DNA of 14,608 nt from Leucothrix mucor (GCA_011322515.1 DRMS01000340.1:1-14608); one strand, 5' to 3'; counted from the first letter of the stretch, positions 1-7,264 are shown. Notes: generated from the sequence alone by a model not told the origin. A program made the numbers and translations.

Positions 1-34
1 AATCAGTATTAACTATGGTGCTATTTAAGTGTGT

Positions 35-1078
35 TTATAAGATAGGATTTAGCTGAATTCCAGACAGTAAAAGCGACAGCTCCAGCATGCCAGCCCAAAC
101 TCTTCCCACGCCCTTATTTCCCTCTTCACTTAAACCTTTTGAAAGACGATCTATATCAGCATTCTGTTGCAGAATAAGCTGCCAGTCGGCATGATGTTTT
201 AAACGCTGTAATGCGATTGTGAAATTTCTTTGTTGTGGGTAAGGTGTTTTGCGAATGATTGCGGCTTCATTAGCACCCTTTTCCAATTGATAGCAGGCAT
301 CATAAAGTTGACGTGAAAGATTTGATAGCGTCCATAGAACCAACGGAATAGCAACATCTTCCTGTTGCAAAACATGCAGTACATGTTGCACTCTTTTTGC
401 ATCACCCATCATCACAGCATCAGAAAGATCAAATGTACTAAAGCGTGAACTATCGCTAACCGAAGCTTGTATTTGCTCTAAACTGATTCCACCTTCGCCA
501 TGTAAAAGATGTAATTTATCAATCTCTTGCGCAGCTGCTAATAAGTTCCCTTCAATCCGCTCAGTTAAAAAACGTACCGCATCTTGACTTGGCAACATAT
601 TTTTTTGACGCATGCGGTTTGCAATCCAGCTAATGGTCTGCGCAGGAGATAATTTCCACACTTGGATCATCACGCCTACTTTATCCAATGCTTTAACCCA
701 CGCCGTATTTTTGGAGCGAAAGTCTAATTTATCCATCTGAATAAGCAGCACTTTGTCATCAGGAATGTTATCTACATATTCACGTAGTGCTTTACTACCT
801 GCGGCTCCTGGTTTTGCATTTGTCATGCGTAAATCAAGAATTTTTTTCTCGCTGAATAATGATAAAGCATTCGAGGACTGAAATAACTCATTCCAACTAA
901 ACCAGCTATCCACTTGTAAAATTTCGCGCTCAGTAAACCCCAATGTTTGCGCTGCAGAACGAATTGCATCCGCAGCTTCCATCATTTGCAATGGCTCTTC
1001 GCCTGAAAGAAAAAAAACAGGTTTAAAGTTTTCTTTACGGGCTAAAAAATTTGGCAGTTGATCAAGCTTCAATTGCAT
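35..1078 (-). CDS. holA: DNA polymerase III delta subunit (clamp-loader wrench)
   Basis: The product is the delta subunit of the replicative clamp loader, which opens the beta sliding clamp so it can be placed on primed DNA. At 347 residues it matches the usual length (about 343). The N-terminal part has the family pattern PVFFLSGEEPL near residues 20-30, where the P-loop of a true AAA+ ATPase is degenerate. The middle carries the TISWIANRM segment (about 149-157) and a lid region with GNLLAAAQEIDKL (about 177-189). The C-terminal third is the helical collar domain. The ATG is preceded by AGGA at about 8 bases and directly follows the TAA of the upstream 82-residue gene, so the two are probably translationally coupled. 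In many gammaproteobacteria lptE sits directly upstream; it is not here. Only 34 bases follow the stop in this window, so the downstream neighbour is unseen. Identification rests on overall sequence resemblance. Confidence 0.95.
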   Translation of the reverse strand: MQLKLDQLPNFLARKENFKPVFFLSGEEPLQMMEAADAIRSAAQTLGFTEREILQVDSWFSWNELFQSSNALSLFSEKKILDLRMTNAKPGAAGSKALREYVDNIPDDKVLLIQMDKLDFRSKNTAWVKALDKVGVMIQVWKLSPAQTISWIANRMRQKNMLPSQDAVRFLTERIEGNLLAAAQEIDKLHLLHGEGGISLEQIQASVSDSSRFSTFDLSDAVMMGDAKRVQHVLHVLQQEDVAIPLVLWTLSNLSRQLYDACYQLEKGANEAAIIRKTPYPQQRNFTIALQRLKHHADWQLILQQNADIDRLSKGLSEEGNKGVGRVWAGMLELSLLLSGIQLNPIL

Positions 1079-1327
1079 TTAAAAGTTTCCTATCCATTCC
1101 GATAGATAATAGAGAGTTTGCCCTTCAGAGGATTTAGAAGGGCCTATCACAATGGCGGCATATTTTTTATTCTCTAAATCTTCCGCAGCAAGTGCTTCAT
1201 GGTGTGTTTCTTTGATCTCCACGCACCCCGCAGAAAATCGCTTACGACTACGACGCGGAACAGAAACAACCGCAAAACGTGCCTGTGACACCTTGGTATT
1301 AGGATCTAGTGGAACCATGCCCCGCAT
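1079..1327 (-). CDS. Small conserved-looking protein of unknown function, coupled to holA
   Basis: I do not recognise this 82-residue protein. It is soluble, with no signal peptide or membrane segment. A basic patch PRRSRKRF lies near residues 24-31, followed by an acidic/Ala stretch (HHEALAAEDLENKKYA) and a hydrophobic strand AAIVIGPSKSS. It is probably real for three reasons. Its ATG has AAGGG about 8 bases upstream. Its TAA is immediately followed by the ATG of holA with no spacing. Nothing else explains the 250 bases between rnt and holA. A second in-frame ATG at residue 4 is a possible alternative start. The position upstream of holA is that of lptE in many relatives, but the protein has no lipobox and is too short to be LptE. 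The basic patch could bind nucleic acid; that is only a guess. Confidence 0.6.
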   Translation of the reverse strand: MRGMVPLDPNTKVSQARFAVVSVPRRSRKRFSAGCVEIKETHHEALAAEDLENKKYAAIVIGPSKSSEGQTLYYLSEWIGNF

Positions 1328-1350
1328 ATTAACACCCTTTGACCGATTTC

Positions 1351-1381
1351 AAGTATTGTGTGATAAGCTCAAGCAATACTT
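1351..1381. promoter_or_regulatory. Inverted repeat in the leader of the small gene and holA
   Basis: AAGTATTG (1351-1358) and CAATACTT (1374-1381) form a perfect 8-base inverted repeat with a 15-base spacer, 24 bases upstream of the ATG at 1327. It could be an RNA hairpin in the leader or an operator. There is no T-run, so it is not a terminator. Confidence 0.3.
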
Positions 1382-1393
1382 CAATTAGTAGGA

Positions 1394-1422
1394 AAAATAA
1401 TCAAATTTCCAATGATTATTTT
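1394..1422. promoter_or_regulatory. AT-only 10-base inverted repeat
   Basis: AAAATAATCA (1394-1403) and TGATTATTTT (1413-1422) are perfect complements around a 9-base loop. Read leftwards, the second arm runs into TTTTTCC. This could be a weak, AT-rich end signal for rnt transcription or a protein-binding palindrome upstream of the holA unit. Confidence 0.3.
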
Positions 1423-1497
1423 GTGAATTTTAAAAATAATTTGTTACTTTACTGACGCAAGACGTAAGGAGGTTCCAAGCAATGATTCTACCCATCT

Positions 1498-1560
1498 TTA
1501 CTTGCCCTTTTGCCCCTGTTTGAATCCCATCAGTCGTTGCGTAGAGCGACTATGCGCCAT
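1498..1560 (-). repeat. Dispersed repeat, copy 1
   Basis: Read leftwards from 1560, this stretch contains CATAGTCGCTCTACGCAACG followed by a GATTCAAACAGGGGC segment. It aligns base for base with 10493-10556 on the plus strand at roughly 80% over about 58 bases. Its 23-base segment 1504-1526 matches 13230-13252 in the same orientation at 21 of 23 positions. It lies just downstream of rnt. It could be a miniature mobile element or a remnant of one. Confidence 0.6.
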
Positions 1561-1577
1561 TATTACTACAGAAGGTA

Positions 1578-2222
1578 TTATTTACCCACAAAGGGACGAA
1601 AACCCTGCCAATCATTCATGATTTGACAAAATAAATCAGCGGTTTTTTCGGTATCATAAACGGCAGAATGTGCTTCTGCGCTATCCCAAGGAAAACCTGC
1701 TGCTTGAACGGAGCGCGCTAAGACAGTTTGCCCATAAGCAAGTGCTGCCAGTGAAACGGTATCAAAGGTGCTAAAAGGATGAAAAGGATTGCGCTTTTGA
1801 CTTAAACGAGCAACCGCCGCATTAAGAAAGTTCAGATCAAAACTAGCATTATGACCAACTAGCACCGCACGCGTGCATTTATTTAACTTTATCTCTGCAC
1901 GCACTGCTTTAAATAACGCATTAATCGCAATGCGCTCATCAACCGCTATTGCTTGGCGAAACGGTAAATCGGGGTCTATGCCATTCACCTCCAATGATTT
2001 AGGGTCAAGATTAGAGCCTTCAAAAGGCGTTAGATGCCAATTGACTGTTTTTACTCTTGAAAGCATACCCGCTTCGTCAATGCGTAAAAAAGAGGCCGCT
2101 ACTTCCAGTAAGGCATCTGTCTGATGATTAAACCCCCCAGTTTCTAAATCTATTACAACGGGTAAAAAACCTCTAAAGCGTTGCGCAATAGGGGTAATGT
2201 CCTTTTGTTCACTCTTAGTCAT
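1578..2222 (-). CDS. rnt: Ribonuclease T
   Basis: RNase T is a 3'-5' exoribonuclease of the DEDDh superfamily that matures the 3' ends of tRNA and other stable RNAs, trims the CCA end, and acts as a homodimer. The 214-residue length is standard. All five catalytic residues are present with family spacing: D25 and E27 in VIDLETGG, D129 in GHNASFDLNFL, and H185 with D190 in AHSAVYDTEKTADLF. The ATG is preceded by AAGGA at about 11 bases. It is transcribed divergently from tolQ, across a 244-base intergenic region. Downstream come a dispersed repeat and the holA unit on the same strand, but the 250-base gap suggests a separate transcript. RNase T is mostly a gammaproteobacterial enzyme, which supports the taxonomic placement. 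Confidence 0.97.
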   Translation of the reverse strand: MTKSEQKDITPIAQRFRGFLPVVIDLETGGFNHQTDALLEVAASFLRIDEAGMLSRVKTVNWHLTPFEGSNLDPKSLEVNGIDPDLPFRQAIAVDERIAINALFKAVRAEIKLNKCTRAVLVGHNASFDLNFLNAAVARLSQKRNPFHPFSTFDTVSLAALAYGQTVLARSVQAAGFPWDSAEAHSAVYDTEKTADLFCQIMNDWQGFRPFVGK

Positions 2223-2386
2223 GTAGTTCTGAATCCTTAATAAAGGTTTGCAAAGCTTACAGGATTGTTAGGATGATGCAAATAATAGCTAAGTGGGAGG
2301 ACACAATACATCCACAGTACTGTTGTAAAAACACCACATTAACAAATATTAATTACCACAAATAGGGCAACAGTCATAAATCCAAC

Positions 2387-2392
2387 TATAAT
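2387..2392 (+). promoter_or_regulatory. Possible -10 box for the tol-pal operon
   Basis: A perfect TATAAT lies about 75 bases before the tolQ start codon in the rnt-tolQ gap. No good -35 box is found 16-18 bases upstream, so this would be a weak or activator-dependent sigma-70 promoter. A second candidate, TTGTAA (2323-2328) with TATTAA (2347-2352), has an 18-base spacer but matches only 4 of 6 at each box. Confidence 0.3.
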
Positions 2393-2466
2393 ACTCCGTT
2401 TGAGGCTGTTTTTTAGAACAAGTTAATAACTTTCCAAGTCCTTTATTTCGAAACAGGAGTAACAAC

Positions 2467-3156
2467 GTGTCAGACGTATCAATTGACAACACCATTATAA
2501 AGCTGATTAGTGAAGCGAGCTTGATTGTACAAATCGTAATGGCTATCTTGGTGATCGCCTCTTTGCTGTCTTGGGCTGTCATGCTAATAAAATCATCACA
2601 ACTTCGTTCTGCTTCTCGACAACTAGAAAAATTTGAAGATCGTTTCTGGAGCGGTGTATCACTAAAAAAACTCTATGATGATTTAGCACATAGACCTAAG
2701 CGGTTTGGTATGGAGAAGATATTTTTCAGTGGCTATCATGAGTATTTGCGTATTCAGAAAAATGAAAATATTACTCACCTTCCCATGATTGCTACAGCAC
2801 AACGGGCAATGCGTGTCGCTGAGTCACGCGAACTGGATCGACTGGAACAAAACTTATCCTTTCTCGCAACGGTAGGCTCTATCAGTACTTATATTGGATT
2901 GTTTGGTACCGTATGGGGAATTATGAATTCATTTATTTCCTTAGGGAAAATGCAACAAGCAACGCTAGCGGTTGTTGCACCTGGCATTGCAGAAGCCCTG
3001 ATTGCCACTGCGATTGGTTTGTTAGCCGCTATTCCTGCCATTGTTGCTTATAACCGTTATAGCGATAAGGTTGATCGAATCGCGGTGCGTTATGAAAACT
3101 TCCGTGAAGAGTTCACTACGCTACTTGAACGACAAACATTCCAAAAATCATCATAG
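2467..3156 (+). CDS. tolQ: Tol-Pal system proton channel subunit TolQ
   Basis: TolQ is the polytopic inner-membrane subunit of the TolQR motor. It uses the proton gradient to energise TolA during outer-membrane constriction at division. The 229 residues match the family (about 230). Three membrane helices are visible: about 17-40 (LIVQIVMAILVIASLLSW), about 133-158 (TVGSISTYIGLFGTVWGIM) and about 170-196 (APGIAEALIATAIGLLAAIP), with the conserved small, Thr-rich faces of the MotA/TolQ/ExbB channel. The start is GTG, supported by AGGAG at 2455-2459 with a 7-base spacing. The upstream thioesterase gene ybgC, which begins many tol-pal operons, is absent here; rnt is upstream and divergent. The TAG stop lies 9 bases before tolR and overlaps its ribosome site. 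The tolRA and pal neighbours separate it from ExbB. Confidence 0.97.
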   Translation: MSDVSIDNTIIKLISEASLIVQIVMAILVIASLLSWAVMLIKSSQLRSASRQLEKFEDRFWSGVSLKKLYDDLAHRPKRFGMEKIFFSGYHEYLRIQKNENITHLPMIATAQRAMRVAESRELDRLEQNLSFLATVGSISTYIGLFGTVWGIMNSFISLGKMQQATLAVVAPGIAEALIATAIGLLAAIPAIVAYNRYSDKVDRIAVRYENFREEFTTLLERQTFQKSS

Positions 3157-3165
3157 GGCTTTGTT

Positions 3166-3594
3166 ATGGCTAGAAAATGCAAACGCAGACGGGCAATGGC
3201 AGAGATGAATGTCGTTCCCTATATTGATGTGATGCTGGTTCTATTGGTTATTTTTATGGTAACTGCGCCTATGTTGCAAACAGGCGTACAAATAAACCTG
3301 CCTAATGCAGAAGCAAAGGCGGTCTCAACGAATAACCAGACACCTATCATTATTTCGGTCAATGAACACGGAAATTATTTCGATGATAACGGCGATCAGG
3401 TTCGTATAACTGAACTAACTGAGTATTTAGCAGGTCAACTAAAAAACAGTCAGTCAACGAATAATAAAACACGCCCTGTTTATATAAGAGGCGATCAAGA
3501 GGTTGCCTATCGCTATTTGATGCAAGCGATGATTGCCGCGCAAAAAGCAGGCGCTAAAAGTATCAATTTAATGACAGATCCAAAAACTAACTAA
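3166..3594 (+). CDS. tolR: Tol-Pal system protein TolR
   Basis: TolR is the single-pass partner of TolQ. A short basic cytoplasmic start (MARKCKRRR) is followed by a membrane helix at about residues 18-40 carrying D21 in PYIDVMLVLLVIFM. This Asp is the protonatable residue of the ExbD/TolR family (D23 in E. coli). The periplasmic domain, about residues 45-142, includes the conserved stretch PVYIRGDQEVAYRYLMQAM and is the part expected to dimerise and contact peptidoglycan. Length (142) is normal. AGGG, overlapping the tolQ stop, lies about 7 bases before the ATG, so expression is tied to tolQ. The gene runs straight into tolA after 5 bases. Confidence 0.97.
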   Translation: MARKCKRRRAMAEMNVVPYIDVMLVLLVIFMVTAPMLQTGVQINLPNAEAKAVSTNNQTPIIISVNEHGNYFDDNGDQVRITELTEYLAGQLKNSQSTNNKTRPVYIRGDQEVAYRYLMQAMIAAQKAGAKSINLMTDPKTN

Positions 3595-3599
3595 ATTAC

Positions 3600-5084
3600 A
3601 TGCTAAGAGAAATATTCAAACATCCTGGCGCATTATTAATAGCAGTCGCAATCCATTTATTGATTGTGATGATTTTTATTGTCAGTTTCAGTTGGACAGA
3701 ACTACCTGTAGGACAGGAAGCTGGAATACCTATTAAGCTCATTCAAGAGATACCTCTGGCAAGTATTCAGCCTATCAAAACCCCTTCCCCTACTGAGATT
3801 AAGACAACGAAAGAAACAAACGAACAAAGTAACGATCAATCTGTCTTAGATAAAACTGCTAAGTTATTAGCAACACAAAAGGCGGCAACGTTATTAGCAA
3901 CGCAAAAAGCCCGTAAAAAAGCCCGAGAAAGAGAAAGACGCAAGCAAAAAAAGAAGAAACAAAAAATAGCAGCCGAAAAACGTAGAAAGGAAAAACAGGC
4001 TGAAGCAGATGCTAGGGAGAAAGCCGCTAAAGCATATGCTGACAAGAAAGCTAGAGAAAAAAGCGAAAAGGAAGCTGCTGCTAAAGAGTATGCAGAGAAA
4101 AAAGCGAAAGAAGTTGAAATTAAAAAAGCACGAGAAAAAGCTAAAAAGGAAATAGCTGCTAAAGAATATGCGGAGAAAAAAGCGAAAGAAAAAGCCGCCA
4201 AGGAATATGAAATTAAAAAAGCACGAGAAAAAGCTAAAAAGGAAATAGCCGCTAAAGAATATGCAGAGAAAAAAGCGAAAGAAAAAGCCGCCAAGGAATA
4301 TGAAATTAAAAAAGCACGAGAAAAAGCTAAAAAGGAAATAGCCGCTAAAGAATATGCAGAGAAAAAAGCGAAAGAAAAAGCCGCTAAGGAATATGAAATT
4401 AAGAAAGCACGAGAAAAAGCTAAAAAGGAAATAGCTGCTAAAAAATATGCCGAAAAGAAAGCGAAAGAAAAAGCGGCGAAGGAGTATGCAAAGAAAAAAG
4501 CCGCTAAAGAGTACGCGGCAAAAAAAGCACGAGAAAAAGCGGCTGCTAAAAAGAAGAAGGAAGAAGATGAAAGGAAGGCAAAAATTGCGGCGGCTAAAGC
4601 AAAAAAAGAGGCAGAAGATAAAAAAATTCGTGATGCATCCATAAAAAAATGGAAGGAAAAGAAGAGGCTAGAAAAAGAACAGAAAATAGCCGCAGCAAAA
4701 AAAGCACAAGAAGAAAAAGAAAAAAAGAAACAAGCAGCCATTCTTGCCAAGAAAAAAGCATTGGAAGCAAAACTTGCCGTTGCCAAAGCTCATGCATCAA
4801 AAGCTGCAAAATTAAAAGCAAAAACAAACTGGGGAAAAAGAATCGTAACCCATGTTAAACGGCGCTGGCAAATCCCTCCTGGTACGCAGGGAATGTCGGC
4901 AAAAGTAAGAATAAAAGTTTCCCCTAGTGGTTATATACGTGGTGCTGTTGAAATGGTTTATTGTGGAGGGGACGCTACTTATTGCGCTTCTATTATACAA
5001 GCGTATAAAAATGCAGAGCCACTACCAAGGCCAAGCAGAAATGATTTAGACCGTACTTTTTTAATAACAATGGATGATCAATAA
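3600..5084 (+). CDS. tolA: Tol-Pal system periplasm-spanning protein TolA
   Basis: TolA connects the TolQR motor to TolB and Pal at the outer membrane. It has the classic three domains. Domain I is one membrane helix (about 10-32) keeping the functional His (H19), although the Ser four residues earlier in the E. coli SHLS motif is Ala15. Domain II (about 80-405) is a very long helix rich in Lys, Glu and Ala. Domain III (about 408-494) begins at TNWGKRIVTHVKRRW and has two Cys, C455 and C462, probably a disulfide. At 494 residues it is longer than E. coli TolA (421); the extra length lies in domain II, which contains three near-identical 31-residue repeats at residues 184-276. No ribosome site precedes the ATG, which lies 5 bases after the tolR stop, so translational coupling is likely. 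Confidence 0.97.
   Translation: MLREIFKHPGALLIAVAIHLLIVMIFIVSFSWTELPVGQEAGIPIKLIQEIPLASIQPIKTPSPTEIKTTKETNEQSNDQSVLDKTAKLLATQKAATLLATQKARKKARERERRKQKKKKQKIAAEKRRKEKQAEADAREKAAKAYADKKAREKSEKEAAAKEYAEKKAKEVEIKKAREKAKKEIAAKEYAEKKAKEKAAKEYEIKKAREKAKKEIAAKEYAEKKAKEKAAKEYEIKKAREKAKKEIAAKEYAEKKAKEKAAKEYEIKKAREKAKKEIAAKKYAEKKAKEKAAKEYAKKKAAKEYAAKKAREKAAAKKKKEEDERKAKIAAAKAKKEAEDKKIRDASIKKWKEKKRLEKEQKIAAAKKAQEEKEKKKQAAILAKKKALEAKLAVAKAHASKAAKLKAKTNWGKRIVTHVKRRWQIPPGTQGMSAKVRIKVSPSGYIRGAVEMVYCGGDATYCASIIQAYKNAEPLPRPSRNDLDRTFLITMDDQ
4149..4490 (+). repeat. 93-base tandem repeats inside tolA
   Basis: Three full 93-base units lie at 4149-4241, 4242-4334 and 4335-4427, followed by a degenerate partial unit to about 4490. 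Each encodes 31 residues, starting EIAAKEYAEKKAKEKAAKEY. Units 2 and 3 differ at only two bases, both silent, which implies recent duplication. A shorter, older relative precedes them (about 4081-4148) and lacks five residues of the unit. Repeat number should vary between strains, and short-read assembly could collapse it. Confidence 0.9.
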
Positions 5085-5087
5085 AGA

Positions 5088-6350
5088 ATGACAAGCAATA
5101 ATAACAACTGGTTCTATACTTTACTCGCTCTGCTATTGTTGCTTGTTTTACCAAGCATATCAACCGCAGAGCTTGAATTGCATATATCCAAAAGCGCAGG
5201 TGATGGTATTCCTATTGCAATAGCCCCCATTTCTGGTGGCGCTAATTTTATTATTGAAGCAGATTTAAAGCGTAGCGGTCGATTTACTACAAAACGCCTC
5301 ACCAATAAGACGGCATTATCCATCTTTGGAGGCACTTTATCCACTACACTATTAAAAACCATTAAAGCAGAGTACTTGGTACGTGGAAGATTAACAAAAG
5401 CAGGGCTAGATATTGAACTAATAGAAACCAGTACAGGAAGCAAAGCAGCCGTTTTTCGCATTGGTCATGTAAAAAATAGGCGACGTATGGCACACAAAGC
5501 GACCGATAAAATATTTGAACGTATTACCCGTTTAAAAGGCGCATTTGATACCCGCTTAGCCTATGTAACAGCAACAGGTCGTCGCCCAAATAAGCACTAC
5601 CGACTCTATATTGCTGACTCAGATGGTCATAATCCACATGTTATTCTAAACTCAAACCAACCGATCATGTCGCCTAGTTGGTCACCTGATGGATCGAAGC
5701 TTGCTTATGTTTCTTTTGAAAGTGGTAAATCAGCCATCTATGTGCAGAATATTTTTACGGGTAATAAGCGCATGATTTCAGGAAAAAGAGGAATTAATGG
5801 CGCACCAACGTGGTCTCCTAATGGCTCACAAATTGCACTGAGCTTATCTATTGATGGCAATTCTGAAATATATCTCCTTTCAGTGCATAATGGTGTGTTA
5901 AAGCGATTGACTAATGACCGCGCAATTGATACGGAGCCTGCTTGGAGTAGCGATGGACGCTCGATCATATTCACCTCTAACCGTGGCGGGGCTGCTCAGC
6001 TTTATAAGGTTTCTGCTCATGGCGGACAAGCAAGGCGCATGACCTTTGTGGGTAATTACAATTCTGCGGCTGATATTGTTGGTAATAAAATTGCTTTAGT
6101 TCGGCGTAATGGCGGACAATTTCGCATTGCTATCATGCAAATGGGTGGCTCAGGTGCTGATATAATTTCAACGGGGAAGTATGATGAGTCACCTTCTCTG
6201 GCGCCAAATGGAACGATGATTGCTTATGCAACTCAACGCAAAGGACGGGGAAAGTTAGTCGTTGTTAGTGATAATGGTAAATCCAAACAAGAACTTCATG
6301 CACCTGAAGGTGAAGTTCGAGAGCCAGCTTGGTCACCTTATATTCGCTAA
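5088..6350 (+). CDS. tolB: Tol-Pal system beta-propeller protein TolB
   Basis: TolB is the periplasmic shuttle that binds Pal through its beta-propeller and TolA through its mature N-terminus. Residues 1-27 form a signal peptide ending at STA, with probable cleavage before E28. The mature start ELELHISKSAGDGIPIAI lines up with the TolA-binding segment of the family. Residues about 30-160 are the alpha/beta N-terminal domain. The rest is a six-bladed propeller shown by repeated P-x-W/L-x-P/S-D/N-G motifs (PSWSPDGSKLAYVS, PTWSPNGSQIALS, PAWSSDGRSIIFTS, PSLAPNGTMIAYAT) and the closing EPAWSPYIR. The length of 420 is typical (E. coli 430). The signal-peptide N-region, MTSNNNNWFY, has no Lys or Arg, which is unusual. 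The ATG lies 3 bases after the tolA stop without a clear ribosome site. Confidence 0.97.
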   Translation: MTSNNNNWFYTLLALLLLLVLPSISTAELELHISKSAGDGIPIAIAPISGGANFIIEADLKRSGRFTTKRLTNKTALSIFGGTLSTTLLKTIKAEYLVRGRLTKAGLDIELIETSTGSKAAVFRIGHVKNRRRMAHKATDKIFERITRLKGAFDTRLAYVTATGRRPNKHYRLYIADSDGHNPHVILNSNQPIMSPSWSPDGSKLAYVSFESGKSAIYVQNIFTGNKRMISGKRGINGAPTWSPNGSQIALSLSIDGNSEIYLLSVHNGVLKRLTNDRAIDTEPAWSSDGRSIIFTSNRGGAAQLYKVSAHGGQARRMTFVGNYNSAADIVGNKIALVRRNGGQFRIAIMQMGGSGADIISTGKYDESPSLAPNGTMIAYATQRKGRGKLVVVSDNGKSKQELHAPEGEVREPAWSPYIR

Positions 6351-6389
6351 AAACATCCTATGCACACCTAATACATTTAAACACTTTTG

Positions 6390-6395
6390 AAGGAA
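6390..6395 (+). promoter_or_regulatory. Ribosome binding site fixing the pal start
   Basis: AAGGAA lies 6 bases before the ATG at 6402. It decides for that ATG over an in-frame TTG at 6387, which lies upstream of this site. Confidence 0.75.
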
Positions 6396-6401
6396 ATACC
6401 A

Positions 6402-7256
6402 ATGAAACGAACAACACGGGCACAGCTTTATCTTCTACCTCTTTTGATTAGCGCATTGACACTTGCGGGATGTTCTCAGCTTCAAAATAAAAAGTCGGAT
6501 AAAAAAAATAGAATGATGACAACAACAGTCAATAAAAGTGGTGCTGGCAGTAGAAGCGGAAGTAGTGGTAGTCAGGATTTTTCCGCTAAAGATCTTGTGG
6601 GTAAAGACGGTCTCATCGGTGGCGGTGGCGGCGGTGGAAGTGCTTCAACAGATACTTTCAATTCACAAGGCATTAACAGCAACGATCTTGATACGGGTAG
6701 CGGGATTGGGAACGGAAGCGGGAGTGGAATTGGGAGCGAAAGTGGAAGTGGGATTGGGAGCGAAAGTGGGAGCGAGAGTGCTAACGCACAAGGTTTTGGT
6801 GTTGATCCCGATTCACAGGCAGCAATTGACGCAGAGATTCAAGCCGCTATAGATGCTTTAATGACAGAAGGAAAAAGCAAACCGCTAACTCCCGCTGATA
6901 TTAAAAAGTCTGGTAGTATATTGGCACAGCGCATTATCTATTTTGATTATGACCAATCAACCATCCTTGAAAAATACAAGCCAATACTCGCGGCTCATGC
7001 AGAGTTACTTGCAAACTATCCAGAAATGCGAATTCGCTTAGAGGGTCATGCAGATGAGCGAGGTTCACGTGAATATAATGTTGCACTTTCAGAGCGCCGT
7101 GCTGAAACCATTCGGCAATATTTGTCCTTCAAAAATGTAGGATCTGAACAAATGGAGACGGTCGCTTTTGGTGAAGAGAAGCCATTAGTTCCATCGCATG
7201 ACAATACAGCATGGAGTAAAAATCGTAGAGTAGAAATAAACTATGTAACCTACTAG
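6402..7256 (+). CDS. pal: Peptidoglycan-associated lipoprotein Pal, with long Gly/Ser linker
   Basis: Pal is the outer-membrane lipoprotein that binds peptidoglycan and TolB, completing the Tol-Pal bridge. From the ATG at 6402 it is 284 residues. The signal peptide ends in the lipobox LAGC with lipidated C24 followed by Ser, as expected for outer-membrane targeting. The C-terminal OmpA-like domain (about 176-284) has IIYFDYDQ, the peptidoglycan-binding block GHADERGSREYN (from G215) and ALSERRAETIRQYL, and ends NRRVEINYV. Between them is an unusually long linker (about 30-170). It contains poly-Gly, GSGIGSES repeats (99-126) and a helical stretch AAIDAEIQAAIDALM. Typical Pal is about 170 residues, so the linker adds about 110. 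The neighbours tolB and cpoB confirm the assignment. Confidence 0.96.
   Translation: MKRTTRAQLYLLPLLISALTLAGCSQLQNKKSDKKNRMMTTTVNKSGAGSRSGSSGSQDFSAKDLVGKDGLIGGGGGGGSASTDTFNSQGINSNDLDTGSGIGNGSGSGIGSESGSGIGSESGSESANAQGFGVDPDSQAAIDAEIQAAIDALMTEGKSKPLTPADIKKSGSILAQRIIYFDYDQSTILEKYKPILAAHAELLANYPEMRIRLEGHADERGSREYNVALSERRAETIRQYLSFKNVGSEQMETVAFGEEKPLVPSHDNTAWSKNRRVEINYVTY
6696..6779 (+). repeat. 24-base repeats in the pal linker
   Basis: About three and a half units of 24 bases encode GSGIGSES or close variants. The units are 6696-6719 (degenerate), 6720-6743, 6744-6767 and a half unit at 6768-6779. The middle two differ at two positions. This low-complexity tract could gain or lose units without shifting the frame. 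Confidence 0.8.
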
Positions 7257-7264
7257 GTCGTAGG

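Noticed and set aside
1152..1388. A 78-codon plus-strand frame opposite the small gene upstream of holA
   Set aside because: The minus-strand frame has a ribosome site and coupling to holA; this one has neither.
2349..2582. A 77-codon minus-strand frame across the tolQ start
   Set aside because: It overlaps the promoter, ribosome site and first membrane helix of tolQ and has no support of its own.
4081..4500. Regular 93-base repeats considered as a CRISPR array
   Set aside because: The units are contiguous without unique spacers and lie in frame inside tolA.
3836..4786. A 316-codon open frame antisense to tolA
   Set aside because: It mirrors the Lys/Glu/Ala-rich repeats of TolA; the product would be a Phe/Ser/Ala repeat without a known fold, and the sense frame is certain.
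6387..6401. TTG start for pal five codons upstream
   Set aside because: The AAGGAA ribosome site lies between this TTG and the ATG at 6402, and the signal peptide is normal from the ATG.
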